A stretch of DNA of 64,000 nucleotides from Podospora pseudocomata (GCF_035222375.1 NC_085889.1:3658001-3722000), one strand, 5' to 3'. Shown: positions 42,255 to 54,730, counted from the stretch's first letter. The notes: a model not told the origin generated them from the letters alone. Translations and numbers: made by a program.

Positions 42255-43193
42255 TTAGTTTGGGGTGCGGCCACAGGCCTACGGTCTTTCAGATCAGAGA
42301 GGTGAGAAAGTGGAGCTCTCGGAGGATTCGGGAGTTCAGGGGTCATGTATATCAGCGGTCTGCTTCTGACATTCTATTTTAGAGAAGACATCGACTTTTG
42401 TTTCTTTGTATTTTGTGCCTTGCACGCGTGCAGGCAATTCTGGCCCTCTGATCAGGCCAATCCGGTGCTTATTATGTGGCCTGCGAACCCATAGTGTCTT
42501 TTCTTTGTCCTGCGTGAAGTGCGGCCTGCGAGCGAGCCACTGTCACGCAGGTGTATTTATTCAGAGACCTGTTGAGGGTATATTTGTGGTGTCTTGTTGT
42601 ATTTATGTGTTTTCTCACTATTTCAATATAGGCTTGTGAGGCACTGATAAGTGTGGTGAACCAATATATTGATTGAACTTATAGGCTAAGAAATATCACA
42701 GTGAACAGGGTGTGAGGCAGAGGTCTTATAAGCCGTCGGTCCTCCACTCGCTCCCCGAGGCTGACTCCGTTCCCGGGCCCGAAAGCCCGCTAAGTGCGCT
42801 GGTTAAAATAAGGTTACAGGCCACGTTACAGGCACGTTACACTACCGTTTGACCGTTGCAGGGCACTAGCCTTAGCGCTCGGCTTTCCGGGACTTTGGGT
42901 TGCTTTAGGGCGCCGAGTTCCGCTCCGGCAACCGTGGTCCCTGAGCACTGCTAATCTAAGCCATCGTATTGCCTCTGAGGCCCTATATGCTACAGAGCTC
43001 AGATACAATATAAAATCCACAAACAAAAGCTGTATTTTGACAAATAATATTTGGAGTATTCTTTAATTACTTCAGCTTTTATTGTGTGTTAAAAATAACG
43101 GTGTAAAAAGGGAGTGTTTCAAATAGCGATATTTCTTATATAACGATGAGACTCCTCACACCAATCGAATCGTTATATACAGGTTTGACTATA

Positions 43194-44746
43194 GTGTAGT
43201 AGGTTGGACGGGGCGGGTGAATTGTAGATGTTTTGTTCTTTCCGAGGTTTCAAGGTCTTTTGGATGGTGATGATGGACTCATTTTCAGTGGCTTGTGAGT
43301 TCTTCTCGTGAGAGAGTCTGTCTGCGCCAGATGGTGGATGTCCTGCAGCGGTGATCAACTGTCATATATTTGTGACCGGGAGTGCGAGCTCCCACTCTCA
43401 GTGAGCATATGTCTATGTGTGACATGTGCGATATATTATGTCCTGTTGACTGAATATCAGTAGTGGAAATGTGACATGACCTGACATGTGACACTCATAA
43501 TACAGTCAACCCCTTCTCCATGATCAAAAACACAAAAATGTCATCCAAGCTAGGCTATCCATCTAAGGCAGGCAGTGAAAGTGTCACTGACAAAGATCCC
43601 TTTCGTTTACTTGAGGGTTGTCGTTGTCCGGCCGAAATGTTAGTCAGCCGAGACCAGAAAAAGGGGCTGGTCTTGGCAGGGGTTGGTGTCAAGACTGGTA
43701 GAACCAAGATACTTTTGTCTCATGTCGGGTTGTACAGGGGTTGTGGGATAGGCTTATTTTGACGACTGGTCTTCTTTTGGGGAGGAGACGGATGGTAAGA
43801 TGTTGGAGAGGAGGGGTGGGATGGAATTGGGGGCTGGGATTGCTCAACACTTTCTGTTTTGTTGAGTGTTTTTGGGAATGCTTTCATCACCAATATCGCG
43901 TGGTATCTTTTCAGGGAAGAATACGGGCTTTGGATTGGGACTGGGATAGATACATTAGTGGACTGCACTGTGGTCTACTAAACGTCTGGAAATGCTCACA
44001 GTGTCTTCAACAGGCCAGGCAAATATAACCTTTATGATACCTAATTTCTTTATACACTCAGTGTGTGTGGTACCTGCCTATGCTTAAGAGAGGAAGCAAA
44101 GAACTTGGCTCGAGTTCCTTGCCCTAGTGTTCCACAGAAGAGTTGAGAAATTTCAAGTGATCGGGTAGCCTTAAGTGTACGGGGAGGAGGTGATTCCAGC
44201 TGCAATTTATGATACTGTGCGGGTCAAGAGAAGAAGTTTCTTTTCCCAGGTGAGGGAGCAGGTAGGTTGTTTAGTTTTCTCTGTTGTGGTGTGATGGGAA
44301 GGGAGCAGAGTATTTTCTCTCCTGTGGTCCGGAATGACGCTCCAAGGGAGACCACGGAAGATACATGATGTTCAGAGATGGGTGATGGTGATGTGGTTTC
44401 TCCGCCTCAAGATAGCTCGCTCTTCCAGCTCTTGTGCCGACGGTGGCCGTGATGATGAATAGTCTGATGTGCTCCCTCAACACTCCTTCCGTCTTTCCCA
44501 CGTAGGCCTCTCGGAGCAGAGAGTCCTATCGCCAACCAACAAAGGAAGCCCTATCACCAACCTCGCTGGCGTCATACGCGTCCCCCCACTTGCCTATCAA
44601 ACAGAAGAGCAATTCCTTTGTCTTCCAAGGCTGTTATCGCTGCTTACAACAACCATTACCCGCTTCTTCCTCCGATATTAACTTGCTCCAGCTGATCATT
44701 GCTCAGTGGGGGGCTGATTAGGAATTCTGGGCCCTCAATTCCTGGG
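43194..44746. other. Gene-free interval between the element and the Argonaute promoter
   Basis: 1.55 kb of moderately AT-rich DNA. All frames are short (under about 85 codons) and featureless. It may include distal Argonaute promoter elements or further unrecognised repeat debris. Confidence 0.5.
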
Positions 44747-44752
44747 TATAAA
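44747..44752 (+). promoter_or_regulatory. Candidate TATA box of the Argonaute gene
   Basis: TATAAA in GGGTATAAAGTAAGGG is followed by a CT-rich, ATG-free stretch (44780-44964) that looks like a transcribed leader. The start codon is 800 bp downstream, so use of this box implies a long or spliced leader. Confidence 0.5.
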
Positions 44753-44964
44753 GTAAGGGCTTCCTCTCCCACAACTCTCACAACTCCCACAACCTTTCCT
44801 CTCACAACCCACTCTCATCTTCAACCTCAGCCATCGGCTACCTTCATTCTCTACTCTCCTTCAACCCAGAGCGGTATCAAACTTTGACATCCCTCTATCA
44901 AACCCTCTTCAGTCTACCCTTCCGTGGTAGCAAAACCGCGACTTGCTTCGGCATCCACCAAAAG

Positions 44965-45542
44965 GTACGTTCTTGAAGCCATCGCCATTTGGCATGATTC
45001 CCCAACATCACACATCACCACCACATCATCACTCGGTCGCACGTTCTCTGTCGGAACAATCAGCACTGATCAGCACCGATTCACACCGGGTCGCTGCATC
45101 AGGCACACCCAGCAAGTGGGGATCGTGCATGTGCCTACCCAGCTCGTTCCTTCCCCCCTTGTTCTCGGCACTCATGGGCACTCATTGAGCCTTTTCACTG
45201 GGGTAGCCTTGCTGCCTGTTTGTCTCGATCTGTTTGCATCTACTACACACACCTCACAAAACTCGCTCTCCCCTTACCTCCAAACCCCCAAACCCCCAAA
45301 CAGTCTCTGTCCAGTCATCTGTGATTGATTGTCGCTCTCTCCTTCCATCCTCTGCCATCTCCTACATAACCTCTCCCGCTGCCCCCCGGCCCTCTCATTC
45401 TCTCTTCTCTCTTCTTCCTGGCCGCTTTGATCCACAGATAGCGATTGACATAGCAACGCAACAGTCCTTATAGGCAACTCGCTCTCTTCTTCTTCGACAA
45501 GAAGCCAACAGCTACGACACTCTTTTGTTCCATTCCTTACAG
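44965..45542 (+). other. Probable 578-nt intron in the Argonaute 5' UTR
   Basis: The donor AAAAG|GTACGT (44965) is strong and the acceptor CTTACAG (ending 45542) lies 12 bases before the start codon. The preceding 185 nt contain no ATG, whereas the interval itself holds several, for example near 44993, 45126 and 45174. Splicing would therefore remove all upstream ATGs. No transcript evidence is available. Confidence 0.45.
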
Positions 45543-45554
45543 CCCATCGTCGCC

Positions 45555-48500
45555 ATGGATGACACTCAGGAGTTCAACCCCAAGGATTTGCCTTCCTACC
45601 CCAAGCATACCGACTTCAAGGACTTGAACACCAAGGCTGTTGAGAAGCGCATTGATCTCACCCCCGAGGCTTATGTCGAGGATCTAGACAAATTCCACCC
45701 CTTTGCCAGCCGCCCTGGTTGGAACGACGATGCCAAGGCCCGCAAGGTCAATGTCGCTATCAATCAGTACCGCATCAAGGTTGCCAAGCTGCCCACCATC
45801 TTCCAGTACAATGTAAGCAACTCTTGACAGGGAACATCGTCTTGTGCTCATCATTAACACACATCTGCAGCTTGACGTTTCCCCCAATCCCGATGCCAAT
45901 GTGGTCTTCCGCAAGTGCTGGGAGAACCCGACCTTGCAAGCCCACATGAAGCAGTTCAAGACCCCCGAAGGCAAGTCGGGCGACTGGCTGTATGATGGTG
46001 GAAAGATCCTCTGGTCCCGCAACGACATTGGCAATCAGGCTGTCAAGAAGCAGATAGACCTCCGCGAGAATGAGGATGGCTCGCGTGGCAAGCCCCAGCC
46101 GCTTTTCATCACCATCACCAAGACCAAGCAGTTGAACCTGGAGGCGATCAATGCCTATCTGGCTGGCAAGATGGGCTGGGACAATGTGGTTCTGGAGACT
46201 ATCAGTGAGTTGTCACATGTTCAGAAGTTTATGCTGTGCTATTGGAAAAGCTAAACATGTTATCTACCTAGCTTTTCTGGACCAAGTTTTCCGTGCTGGT
46301 CCCACTAGGGTTTTCGGTTTCATCGCCAACAAGCGTACGCTTATCCACCCCCAGAGCTCTGAGAGCATGCCTCTCAACGCTCTCACCGAGGCCATCAAGG
46401 GCATTTACTCTGCCATTCGCCTGAACTCGTCCAACATCACCGGGGGTCAGGGCCTCGGCGTCAATGTCGACGTCGCCAACAACACCTACTTCATTGGTCA
46501 GAACATGGCTCAGCTGGCCCGCCACTTGGTCATCAACTTGTGCCCCAATGTCGGTCCCCACAAGCCTGATGAGTTCTTCCAGTTTGTCAAGCCTGTCCAG
46601 GACAAGAACGGCAAATGGGGCATGTCTGCCGGGCTCAAGGCTCTTCGCCGCTTGGCGAATCTTCGCTTCAGGGTCACTCATCGCGGCAAGAAGGACAAGA
46701 ATGGGAACCTGATCCCCTCCCCCATCTACAGGGTCAAGGGCGTCGTGTTTGAGCCAAAGTATGGTCAGGAGGGTGCGTCGGCCAAGAAGGTCACTTTTCA
46801 GCGCAAGGAATTCAATGAGGTCACGCAGGAGATCACCACCTCCGAGATGTCCATTTACGACTTCTACGAGCTTCATTACAAGAAACGTCTTCGTCTCTGG
46901 CAGCTGCCTCTGATTGAGACCAACAAGGCCGGGTACTTTCCCATGGAGCTCTGCGAGGTGGAGCGCTTCTGCCCCTACCCATTCAAGCTTGATGGAGACA
47001 TGACCACCAAGATGTTGCGGTTTGCTGTCCAGGCTCCCAAGGAGCGCAAGATGCAGATCGAGAAGATGGTTGCCCAGCTCCAGTGGGGCAATGACAGGTT
47101 CCTCAAGCAATTCGGCATCCAGATGGACAGCACCATGCCCAGGGTCGAAGCCCGTGTCATTCCCAACCCCGGCATCTCATTCGGCAACAAGATCGTCAAT
47201 CCCGGACTGAGTGGTCGCTGGGATCTTCGTGGGCTCAAGTTCATTGAGCCCAACCCACAGCCACTCAAGTCGTGGGGCATCTGCGTTACCCAGGACTGCT
47301 GTGACCAGCCCACTGTCGCCGCCTTCTACAAGAACTGGTCCAATATCTACAAGGGCCACGGTGGGCGGATCCAAAATGACCCCATCATCTTCCGGGCCCA
47401 GGGCAGTCAGTACACCGAAGTCGTCCAGAATGCCTGGCATACGGTCGGCAAGAAATTCAATGCGAACCCTCAGATCATCTTCTTCATCCTCAAGGACAAG
47501 TCGGCTTGGTACTACGAGCGCTTGAAGCGCAGCTCAGACTGCCGCTATGCCATGCCGACGCAGATGTTGAACCTCCAGCAGGTCCGGAAGGGCCAGGCGC
47601 AGTACTGTTCCAACGTCTGCTTGAAGGTCAATGCCAAGCTAGGTGGATGCACTGCCGTGGCCGTCAAGACTCAGGCTGGGCAGCCGCTCAAGCCCAACTC
47701 TGTGGCGCCGCACTTTGACAACACGCCTACCATGTTTATTGGTGCTGATGTTTCTCACGGCGCTGCTGGTCATCTGTCGCCTTCGGTTGCTGCCATGACT
47801 GTCTCCATGGACAAGGCGGCCACCAAGTACGCCGCTGGTGCCCAGACCAATGGCTGGCGGGTTGAGATTATCCAGCCTTACAACATGATGCAGATGCTGC
47901 AGCCCATGATTAAACAGTGGCGCCAGCGGAACGGTACGTTTCCCAAGCGCGTATTCTACATGCGCGACGGTGTCTCTGAGGGCCAGTACGGCCACGTCAT
48001 GCAGCACGAGTTCCCGGCCATGAAGAAGGCGTTCGAGGCGGCCATGGCTAGTGAGAAGGCTGCCGCCCCACTCTTCACCATCATCATTGCCACCAAGCGT
48101 CACCACATCCGCTTCTTCCCCGACAGCAACGCGGCGGACAAGAACGGCAACGCCCTCCCGGGCACCCTGGTTGAGCGTGAGGTCACCCACCCCTTCCAGT
48201 ACGATTTCTACCTCTGCTCCCATGTGGCCATCAAGGGCACGGCGCGCCCTGTTCACTACACGGTTCTGCACGACGAGGTCAAGCTGCCTCCTGCCAAGCT
48301 TCAGGAGATGATCTATCACCAGTGCTACCAGTATGTGCGGTCCACCACTCCGGTGTCTCTACACCCTGCCGTGTACTATGCCCACTTGGTGAGCAACCGC
48401 GCGCGTCCCCACGAGATGGGCCTCTTCACCGACCGTGTCCCCGAGGACGTCAAGCATGGTATCCTCCGCGCGGCTCTGGGCAACTATGCCAAGTTGCAGA

Positions 48501-48643
48501 AGGCCAGGAAGGCCAGGCAGAAGGACAGCCAGACCTCCCAGAGCGACGAGCGCGACAAGATCTGCCCCAAACTCATGCCCCTTGGACGGGAGGCCAAGCC
48601 CGGGGCCAAGGAGGCGTTCGAGGCGGGTATGTGGTTCGTCTAA
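45555..48643 (+). CDS. Argonaute (QDE-2/SMS-2-type RNA-silencing nuclease)
   Basis: Small-RNA-guided slicer. Three exons, 45555-45812, 45871-46204 and 46272-48643, give 987 residues; junctions are GTAAGC/CTGCAG and GTGAGT/CCTAG. The order is N domain (KVNVAINQYRIKVAKLPTI), linker, PAZ (FRVTHRGKK; EMSIYDFYELHYKKRLR; LPLIETNKAGYFPMELCEV), MID with the 5'-phosphate pocket (YERLK, PTQ, CLKVNAKLGG) and PIWI. The catalytic tetrad is complete: D690 (FIGADVSHG), E729 (WRVEII), D763 (YMRDGVSEG) and H902 (YYAHLVSNRAR). It ends in MWFV, an aromatic/aliphatic C-terminus like other eukaryotic Argonautes. It lacks an RGG-rich N-terminus. Which of the two Sordariomycete paralogues it is cannot be decided by eye. 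Confidence 0.96.
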
Positions 48644-49316
48644 ACGACGACCACCATGACATCACACCATGTCATTTTGTAATTATATCATGTATATTGA
48701 GCCTGGCAGTAGGGGAGATGGTTCCACGACGACTATCAAGGGGGAGTGACATTTCGGGCGAGAATGCAAGGAAAGTCGATGGGAGAGCCTCTGACCGCGG
48801 AAGACCTTGGCTGAGGATTTGACTTCGGAGAGTAAAGGAGGACAAACAGGTGTTAGGAAGCTTATAGCATCCTGCAAATCCATCGTTGCTTTTTGAAAAT
48901 CCTCGTGTCTGCTTCAGTGTGATTTGCGATGTGGTGACGACTTGGTGATATGTGTGATGTGGTACGGATAGATTCAGTGGTGATGAGGAGAGGTAGGTGA
49001 GTATTTATATAACCCCTTTTTCCACCACTCTCACCACAGCAACGGGTTGGAGTTCAAGCTAGGGTCCAGCTTATGTCATGCATCTATCGCGCCAAGGATC
49101 TCGCAACAAAGTGTAACCCCACCAAAAACGTCAGTGGCCGCTCGTCACAGGTGTGTGTGCCCCGCCGTGCCGAGCACATGCTGAGACCTGGAGTCTTGGG
49201 GGATGTGCCGCTGTTTCCGGCGAGAAAGTTGTTCTCCAACCTTTGGGGATTTTTCCCACTTCCTCTCCTTTTCCATTAACCCTTGACATCAAACAAGAAG
49301 AGGCGCGACAGTAAAT
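48644..49316. other. Interval between Argonaute and the Lgl gene
   Basis: 673 bp in tandem orientation, containing the Argonaute 3' UTR and the Lgl promoter. No supported frame. No clear TATA box or poly(A) hexamer. Confidence 0.5.
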
Positions 49317-52300
49317 ATGGCGTCCTTTTTACGAGCCAAACAGAGCGGTGTTGCGACCGACCTGTCTGCCGGGCTGCTACCGGGGAGTTTTAACCCTGAC
49401 GAGCTGGCCAGATATGGGATCAACTCCCAGGTTAGGTACGCTCCTCCCCTTCTTTTTTTTTCTTTTTTTTTTATATCCCATCCCTTCATCTCGTCGGCCA
49501 GAAGACAAATCTAACGGGATATATTTGCGGGATAATCAGTTGTCTAGCCTACGACCCAATCCAATCCCTCCTCGCGGTCGGCACATCCCCATCGACCTTT
49601 TCTCCCAGGGGGAAAATCTACGTCTTTGGTCGTGACCGCGTCCATCGGATCCTCCAACCTCCCAATCCCTCCGGGGGGGTTTCCTATCGACAGCTCGCCT
49701 TTGTGAATCATTCGTTGGTGTCACTTGATTCGAACAACGAGGTTGCCTTGTGGGATTTGGAGACTTGCACCCAGACGTCAAAGTACAGCTACGTTAAAGT
49801 TTCTAGTTTGGTCACTGATCCTGCTCTTGACTGGGCTTTTGTTGGGTCGGCGTCTTCTTCGGGGGATGTGCAAGTTTATGACCTTGACCGAGCGAGGCCG
49901 GTGCCGTTCCGGTTGGGGAATTTGGCGAAGGAGGTTTACCCGAGGGAGATGATTGGGGATCGGGCGGGGGTGGCGGCTATGGCGATACATCCGAGGGATA
50001 TCGGGAAGCTGGCTGTGGGGTATGCCGGGGGGGTGGTGGGGGTTTATAGTTTTAAGATGGGGGGGGTGCAGAGGTGGTATGAACCGCCGCCGACTGGGGG
50101 GATGATGATAATGAGGGGGAAGGTGAAGTTGACGAATGTGGTTTGGCACCCGTCGGGGACTTTTCTCATGGGGGGGTATGAGAATGGGGTGATGGTTTTT
50201 TGGGATGTGAAGGAGGGGAGGGTGGTTGGGGTGAGGGATGTTTATGGGTCGTTGGATGATCTGGAGGGAGATAAGAGGGATAGGGTGCCGTTGGGGAGGG
50301 TGAAGTGGGCTTGTAAGGGGAACAATCCGGATGATACTGGGTTGGTGGTGCAGGGGGGATGGGATAAGGGGGAGCAGCAGAGCGGGAAGAGGGGGATAAG
50401 TTTTCTTGATTTGGGGCCTACGCCGGTTTATGCGACGAGTTCGTGGGAGGTTTTGGGGGGGTACGTCAAGGGGAGGGGGGAGAGGGTGGTGATGGAAATG
50501 CCGCCGGGCGCAGAGGTGGTGGATTATGTGTTGATCCCTAGACAGAGTCCGTATTTTGATGGGGCGCAGGATCCGCTTGCGGTTATGGCCATGTTGAGCT
50601 CTGGGGAGTTGATTACTATGAGTTTCCCGTCCGGGTGGGCGATTAGTCCGACGAACATGCTGCATCCGAGCTTGTCGTTTGTGCACCCGTTTGTGCAGAG
50701 GATTGGGGTGGCGAGTGTGGGGAGGGAGAGGTGGTTGGGGATGGTAGAAATGAGGAGCCAGGGGGAGGCGATACTGAAGGGGGGGAAGGGGGGCAATACG
50801 AGGAGGAAGATGGTGGATGTGAGGAATGTGATTTTGGTGGCGCACGCGGATAGCACGGTGAGGATATGGGATGTCGGGTTTGCGGACGAGGTTGAGAACT
50901 CGGGGCAGTTGCAGGTTGATGTGGCGAGGGCGGTGGGGAGGTTTGAGGATGTGAGTGTCAGTGAGGTGCATATGGCCGAGGGGACGGGGGAGTTTGCCGC
51001 GGGGACGAAGACGGGGGAGGTGGTGGTTTACAAGTGGGGGGTTAATAAGTTTCATGGGAGGGATGCGACGACGGCGCTGGATCCAAAGCCTGGAGGACTG
51101 ACGGATATCAGTACGAGGGCTGAGCCTTCACTCAAAGAGGGTCTTCAACCCTTTGTGCTCTACGAGATGGCACAAGGTCCCATCTCGGCGCTTTGCGTCT
51201 CAGACGTAGGGTTCATCGCAGTCGGATCAGAAGGAGGACACTTCAGCATAATCGACCTCCGCGGCCCATCCGTCATCTACACCTCCCCAGTGACCGAGTT
51301 CATCACCCAAGAAAAGAAGTCCTTCTCCCTCAAGAAATCCTCCTCCTCCCACAACAAGTTGGAATTCCCCACGGCTATTTCCTTTGGCGTCATGACACTC
51401 GAAGGAGACAGCTACTCCTCCATCTGCTGCTTCGTCGGCACAAACCTAGGCCACATTGCGACGTTCCGCCTCTTGCCGTCAGGGCAATCTTACACGGCAA
51501 AACCCGCCGGCTTCATCAAGACCTCAGCTGACAGGGTCATTTCCCTCAGCCCGATCAACTCGGAAACTGGTTCCCCGGCCACAGCAACGGGGCAGTCGGT
51601 CGCTGGTTTGAGGTCAAACGTCCAAACCCCCGGCGTTTTAGTCGCCGTAACCCAATCCGAAATCCGGATTTTCAAACCCTCCACCAACAAGGGCGCGTCC
51701 AAATCTTTTGACGACCAGCTTTGCGACTCTGCCAGAGTCATCCACCCGCCTAATCTCCCACCGTCGGTTGTCTGTCTGTTCGGTGACCGCACCACAAGGG
51801 CGTATTCCATCCCGTCGCTCAAAGAAGTCGGCCGCGCAAGTTTGTCCATGCTGGACCCCTCCCGGACGCTGTCGTGCGTGATATCAAAAACGGGAGAGCT
51901 GATAGCGTGGAACGGACCGTCTGAGATTGCAGTCATGCCCGTTTATGGGAGTGGTAAAGGGCTCCCTGTGTCGACGGATAGTTTGATTTCGCCCGAGAGG
52001 ACACTACCCCCCAGACCGACGATTTCGAATCTTCAGTGGATCTCGGGGACGCAATATGTCAGTCCGACGGATTTGGATTTGTTGATCGGGGGGGAGGGGA
52101 GGCCGCCTTCGAAGAGGGTGGTGAGGGCTGAGGAGGTGGAGCGTGCTACTGCTGGTGGTGGGGGGTACGGCGGGAGCAGTAGCCAGCAACAACAAGAGGG
52201 CTGGGGAGATTATTTGGTCAGGCAGGTGAATGAGAGGGCGGAGAAGCTCAGCTTTGTGGACGATGCGATGATGAAGCTGCAGGAGGCGAGCAGCGGGTGG

Positions 52301-52378
52301 GCGGAGGATGTCAACAAGACGGTCAAGGAGCAGAAGAGGGGGTTGTTGCTGGGGGGGTTGAAGAAGAGTTTCTTTTGA
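49317..52378 (+). CDS. SRO7: Lethal giant larvae / Sro7-family WD40 protein
   Basis: Regulator of exocytic SNARE assembly and polarity; yeast Sro7 binds Sec9 and the Rab Sec4. Exons 49317-49435 and 49540-52378 give 985 residues. The intron has GTACGC, CTAAC and ATCAG. After MASFLRAKQSGVATDLSAGL and DELARYGINSQV, the first propeller starts SCLAYDPIQSLLAVGTSP then GKIYVFGRDRV, a hallmark of the family. WD-like blades follow (LVSLDSNNEVALWDLET; AVGYAGGVVGVYSFKMGG; VVWHPSGTFLMGGYENG). The C-terminus (DYLVRQVNERAEKLSFVDDA) resembles a regulatory SNARE-like tail. The length fits Lgl/tomosyn proteins. Codon use swings: G-rich to about 51050, C-rich to 51900, then G-rich again. Confidence 0.92.
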
Positions 52379-53054
52379 TTTTTTGCGAGGTTATCTAAGG
52401 GTATGGAACATGTGGGTAAGGTTGAGTCAGGGGAGTTTTTCGGATGTGTTTTAGATACCATGAATGGATGTTTCTTCGTTGCTTTGCAATGTGGCTAACT
52501 TGTGAGGTTGTATGCTTTGTTTGCTGCGAAAGGGGGGTGGATGTTTCATACCGCTCATGTTAGGTTGGCCGGGCATGTCTATCTTTTATCATGTCTGTTG
52601 TCTATTTTGATAGCAAATGATTGAGATTTTTGGCCATCTCATCTTCTACTAACCAACCCAGCCACATGGAATAACACCCTCGTCCACAATGTCTTCCTCG
52701 GATGCCTCTTTCCAATAGAGTGTGTGATTTTAGTTTCAAGAGTGTTCTCACCTCACATAATAATCATCGTTTAAGCCCCCTTCTCACAAGTTCACAAGGC
52801 ACAAAGATATTCAATAGCAGCAAATTCATCAGATACCTCTTTCTCATTCGCATCAACAGCGCCGCCGCCCCGGTATCATCGTGAGCTAGGTACATGAAAT
52901 GTTTCCATATTTCCATATCATCATCTCGATCAGGTATATCCTCCTCACATAGGTAGTGCTAAAAAAATTCCAAACAATTGCTATCCCAATAGTTATCATC
53001 CCTATTCCAATCAATCAGGTATCATTAATCACAAAATTCCACACACACACACAC
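52379..53054. other. Convergent 3' interval
   Basis: 676 bp between the Lgl and MFS stops, becoming AT-rich toward the MFS end. A CA run (53040-53053) lies next to the MFS stop. No gene recognised. Confidence 0.55.
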
Positions 53055-54730
53055 TTAGTAAGTGTAACGGAACCCAGGCTCATAATCCTCATCGCCATCA
53101 GCCTCAAGCTCCTTCTCGCCCCTGTCGGCCGCGCTGTTAGACCGGTAGAAGCTCAAGCTGAGAATGCCAACCAGGATCAGAGTAAGACCGCTGGTGGCAA
53201 TGCAGGCATAGAGACCGGGGCGGTAGTGGGGCGCGTCCTCGCCTCTGAAGACGAGCGAGCCGGCGATGCCGCCGATGCCGCCAAACATGACAAAGGTGGC
53301 CGAGCAAAAGGCGCGCTTCCACTGGCCGCGGATGTTGTTGGCCTGGTAGGACAGGGCGGTCGAGACGTTGGCGTTGGCGCCGGCGGTGACGAAGAAGACG
53401 CCAAAGTAGCGGACGGCCGAGCTCTTGGCGAAGCCCATGATAGGGAGACCAATCATGCAGAGGATGATGTTTCCGACAATGACGGGGCCGCGGACGTGGT
53501 ACTTGTCGCCGATCCAGCCAGAGAGGTAGATGATGATGGCGGCAAAGGCATAGGGAGGAGCAACCAGGCACTGAGCCTCGCCGACCGAGAATCCGAGCTC
53601 GAGGTTGAGAATGATGGGCAAGAAGTAGGCGAGGGCGTAGGTGACGGTGGTGGTGTTGAAGAAGATCATGGCGTAGGCCCAAATCTTCCAGTCGAGACCG
53701 GCACCGAGGTACTTCTTGATGGAGAATTCCTGGATCTTGACATCACCACGGTCGGCGTTGACACGAGCGCAAATCCACTCCTTCTCGGTGGGGCCAAGGA
53801 AAGACCAGGACTCTCTCTTGGAGTCGGGGAAGTCGACGAGGAGCCAGTAGCCGACAAGACCGAGCACGCAGGTTAGGATACCTTCAATGACGAAGATCCA
53901 TCTCCAACCGTTCATGTCAGCAAGGCCCTTCATTTGCATGATCTGTTTGTGATCGGTCAGTTACTGGTTCGCTGATGCAAAGACACGTATATATCCGGGG
54001 AAACTCACTCCGTAAGCCAGGATACCAGCAAAGGCACTGGCGCAAGAACCAATGAGATAGAAGACGGCGTTTCTCTTTCCGACCTCATCTGTTCTTCATG
54101 TCAGCCCAAAGTTCTCACCATGATGATAACACAGGATTGACTTACATCTAGTGTACCAGGTGCTCAAAAGGTAGACAGCGCTGGGGAAGAAGCCAGCCTC
54201 CAACACACCGAGAAGAAGTCTCATGCCGGCCATCTGCTCCCAGTTTACGACGAAACCCATACCAATCATGACGGCACCCCACAAGACAGTGATGGCAGCC
54301 AAATGCAATCTGGGACCAATCTTGCGGACAAGAATGGTGGATGGGGGCTGGAAGATGATGTAGGTGACGAAGAACAAGAGGGAGATGAGAGACTGTTTGT
54401 CGATCATGTTAGCCATGCAGTCCAAAACCCAAGAGACAAATGGCAACTCACGTAGCGGTTTCCAATCAAGACGAGATCAACACCCATGCCGGCGATGTTG
54501 GCGGCACCCAAGTTGGTACGGTCCATGAGCGAGATGCAGTACATGGCACCGACAGTCAAGACGAGACGGCGATCGACCCGTCTGAGAATGGCCTTCTCCT
54601 GCTCTGGCGTGAAGCCAAAGTCAGCAGGCGAGCGGTGGACATCCGAGCCAGCCTTGGAGCCAGCCTTGGAGTCAGCATTCTCAATGTTGTTGACTTCGCC
54701 GGCGGCGACCTTCTCCGAAGAGGAGTTCAT
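53055..54730 (-). CDS. MFS transporter of the anion:cation symporter (Dal5/allantoate permease-like) family
   Basis: Plasma-membrane carrier; related fungal proteins move allantoate, vitamins or other organic anions, but the substrate here is unknown. Four exons, 54730-54452, 54392-54146, 54088-54009 and 53942-53055, give 497 residues with all junctions in phase. The N-terminal tail is hydrophilic. TM1 begins LVLTVGAMYCISLMDRTNLG, the family signature. SLISLLFFVTYIIFQPPS, GMRLLLGVLEAGFFPSAVYL, RYEVGKRNAVFYLIG and GWRWIFVIEGILT are the standard ACS-family segments. About 12 TM segments can be drawn, and the C-tail is acidic (ELEADGDEDYEPG). No associated cluster is visible. Confidence 0.9.

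Larger units (their letters stand above)
41711..43193. mobile_element. Degenerate DNA transposon-like element with terminal inverted repeats
   Basis: The left end (TA, then CAGCCCGACCTG..., 41711-41739) is matched in inverted orientation at the right end (43165-43193). Both share CCTGTATATAACGATTCGA. The four outer differences are three C/T or G/A transitions and one C/A. TA dinucleotides flank both ends, as in Tc1/mariner-pogo (Fot1-type) target duplications. The body is 1479 bp, has no long frame on either strand and is AT-richer than the genes. A transposase could not be recognised, so it is non-autonomous or destroyed by mutation. The interior may contain nested material from other repeats. 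Superfamily assignment is inference from the ends. Confidence 0.6.

Noticed and set aside
42132-43020. Nested solo LTR inside the inverted-repeat element
   Set aside because: A TGTTGAGCC start can be imagined, but no matching CA end, target duplication or second copy could be found by eye.
49778-51055. 425-codon frame antisense to the Lgl gene
   Set aside because: Pro/His/Arg-rich shadow produced by the G-rich sense strand.
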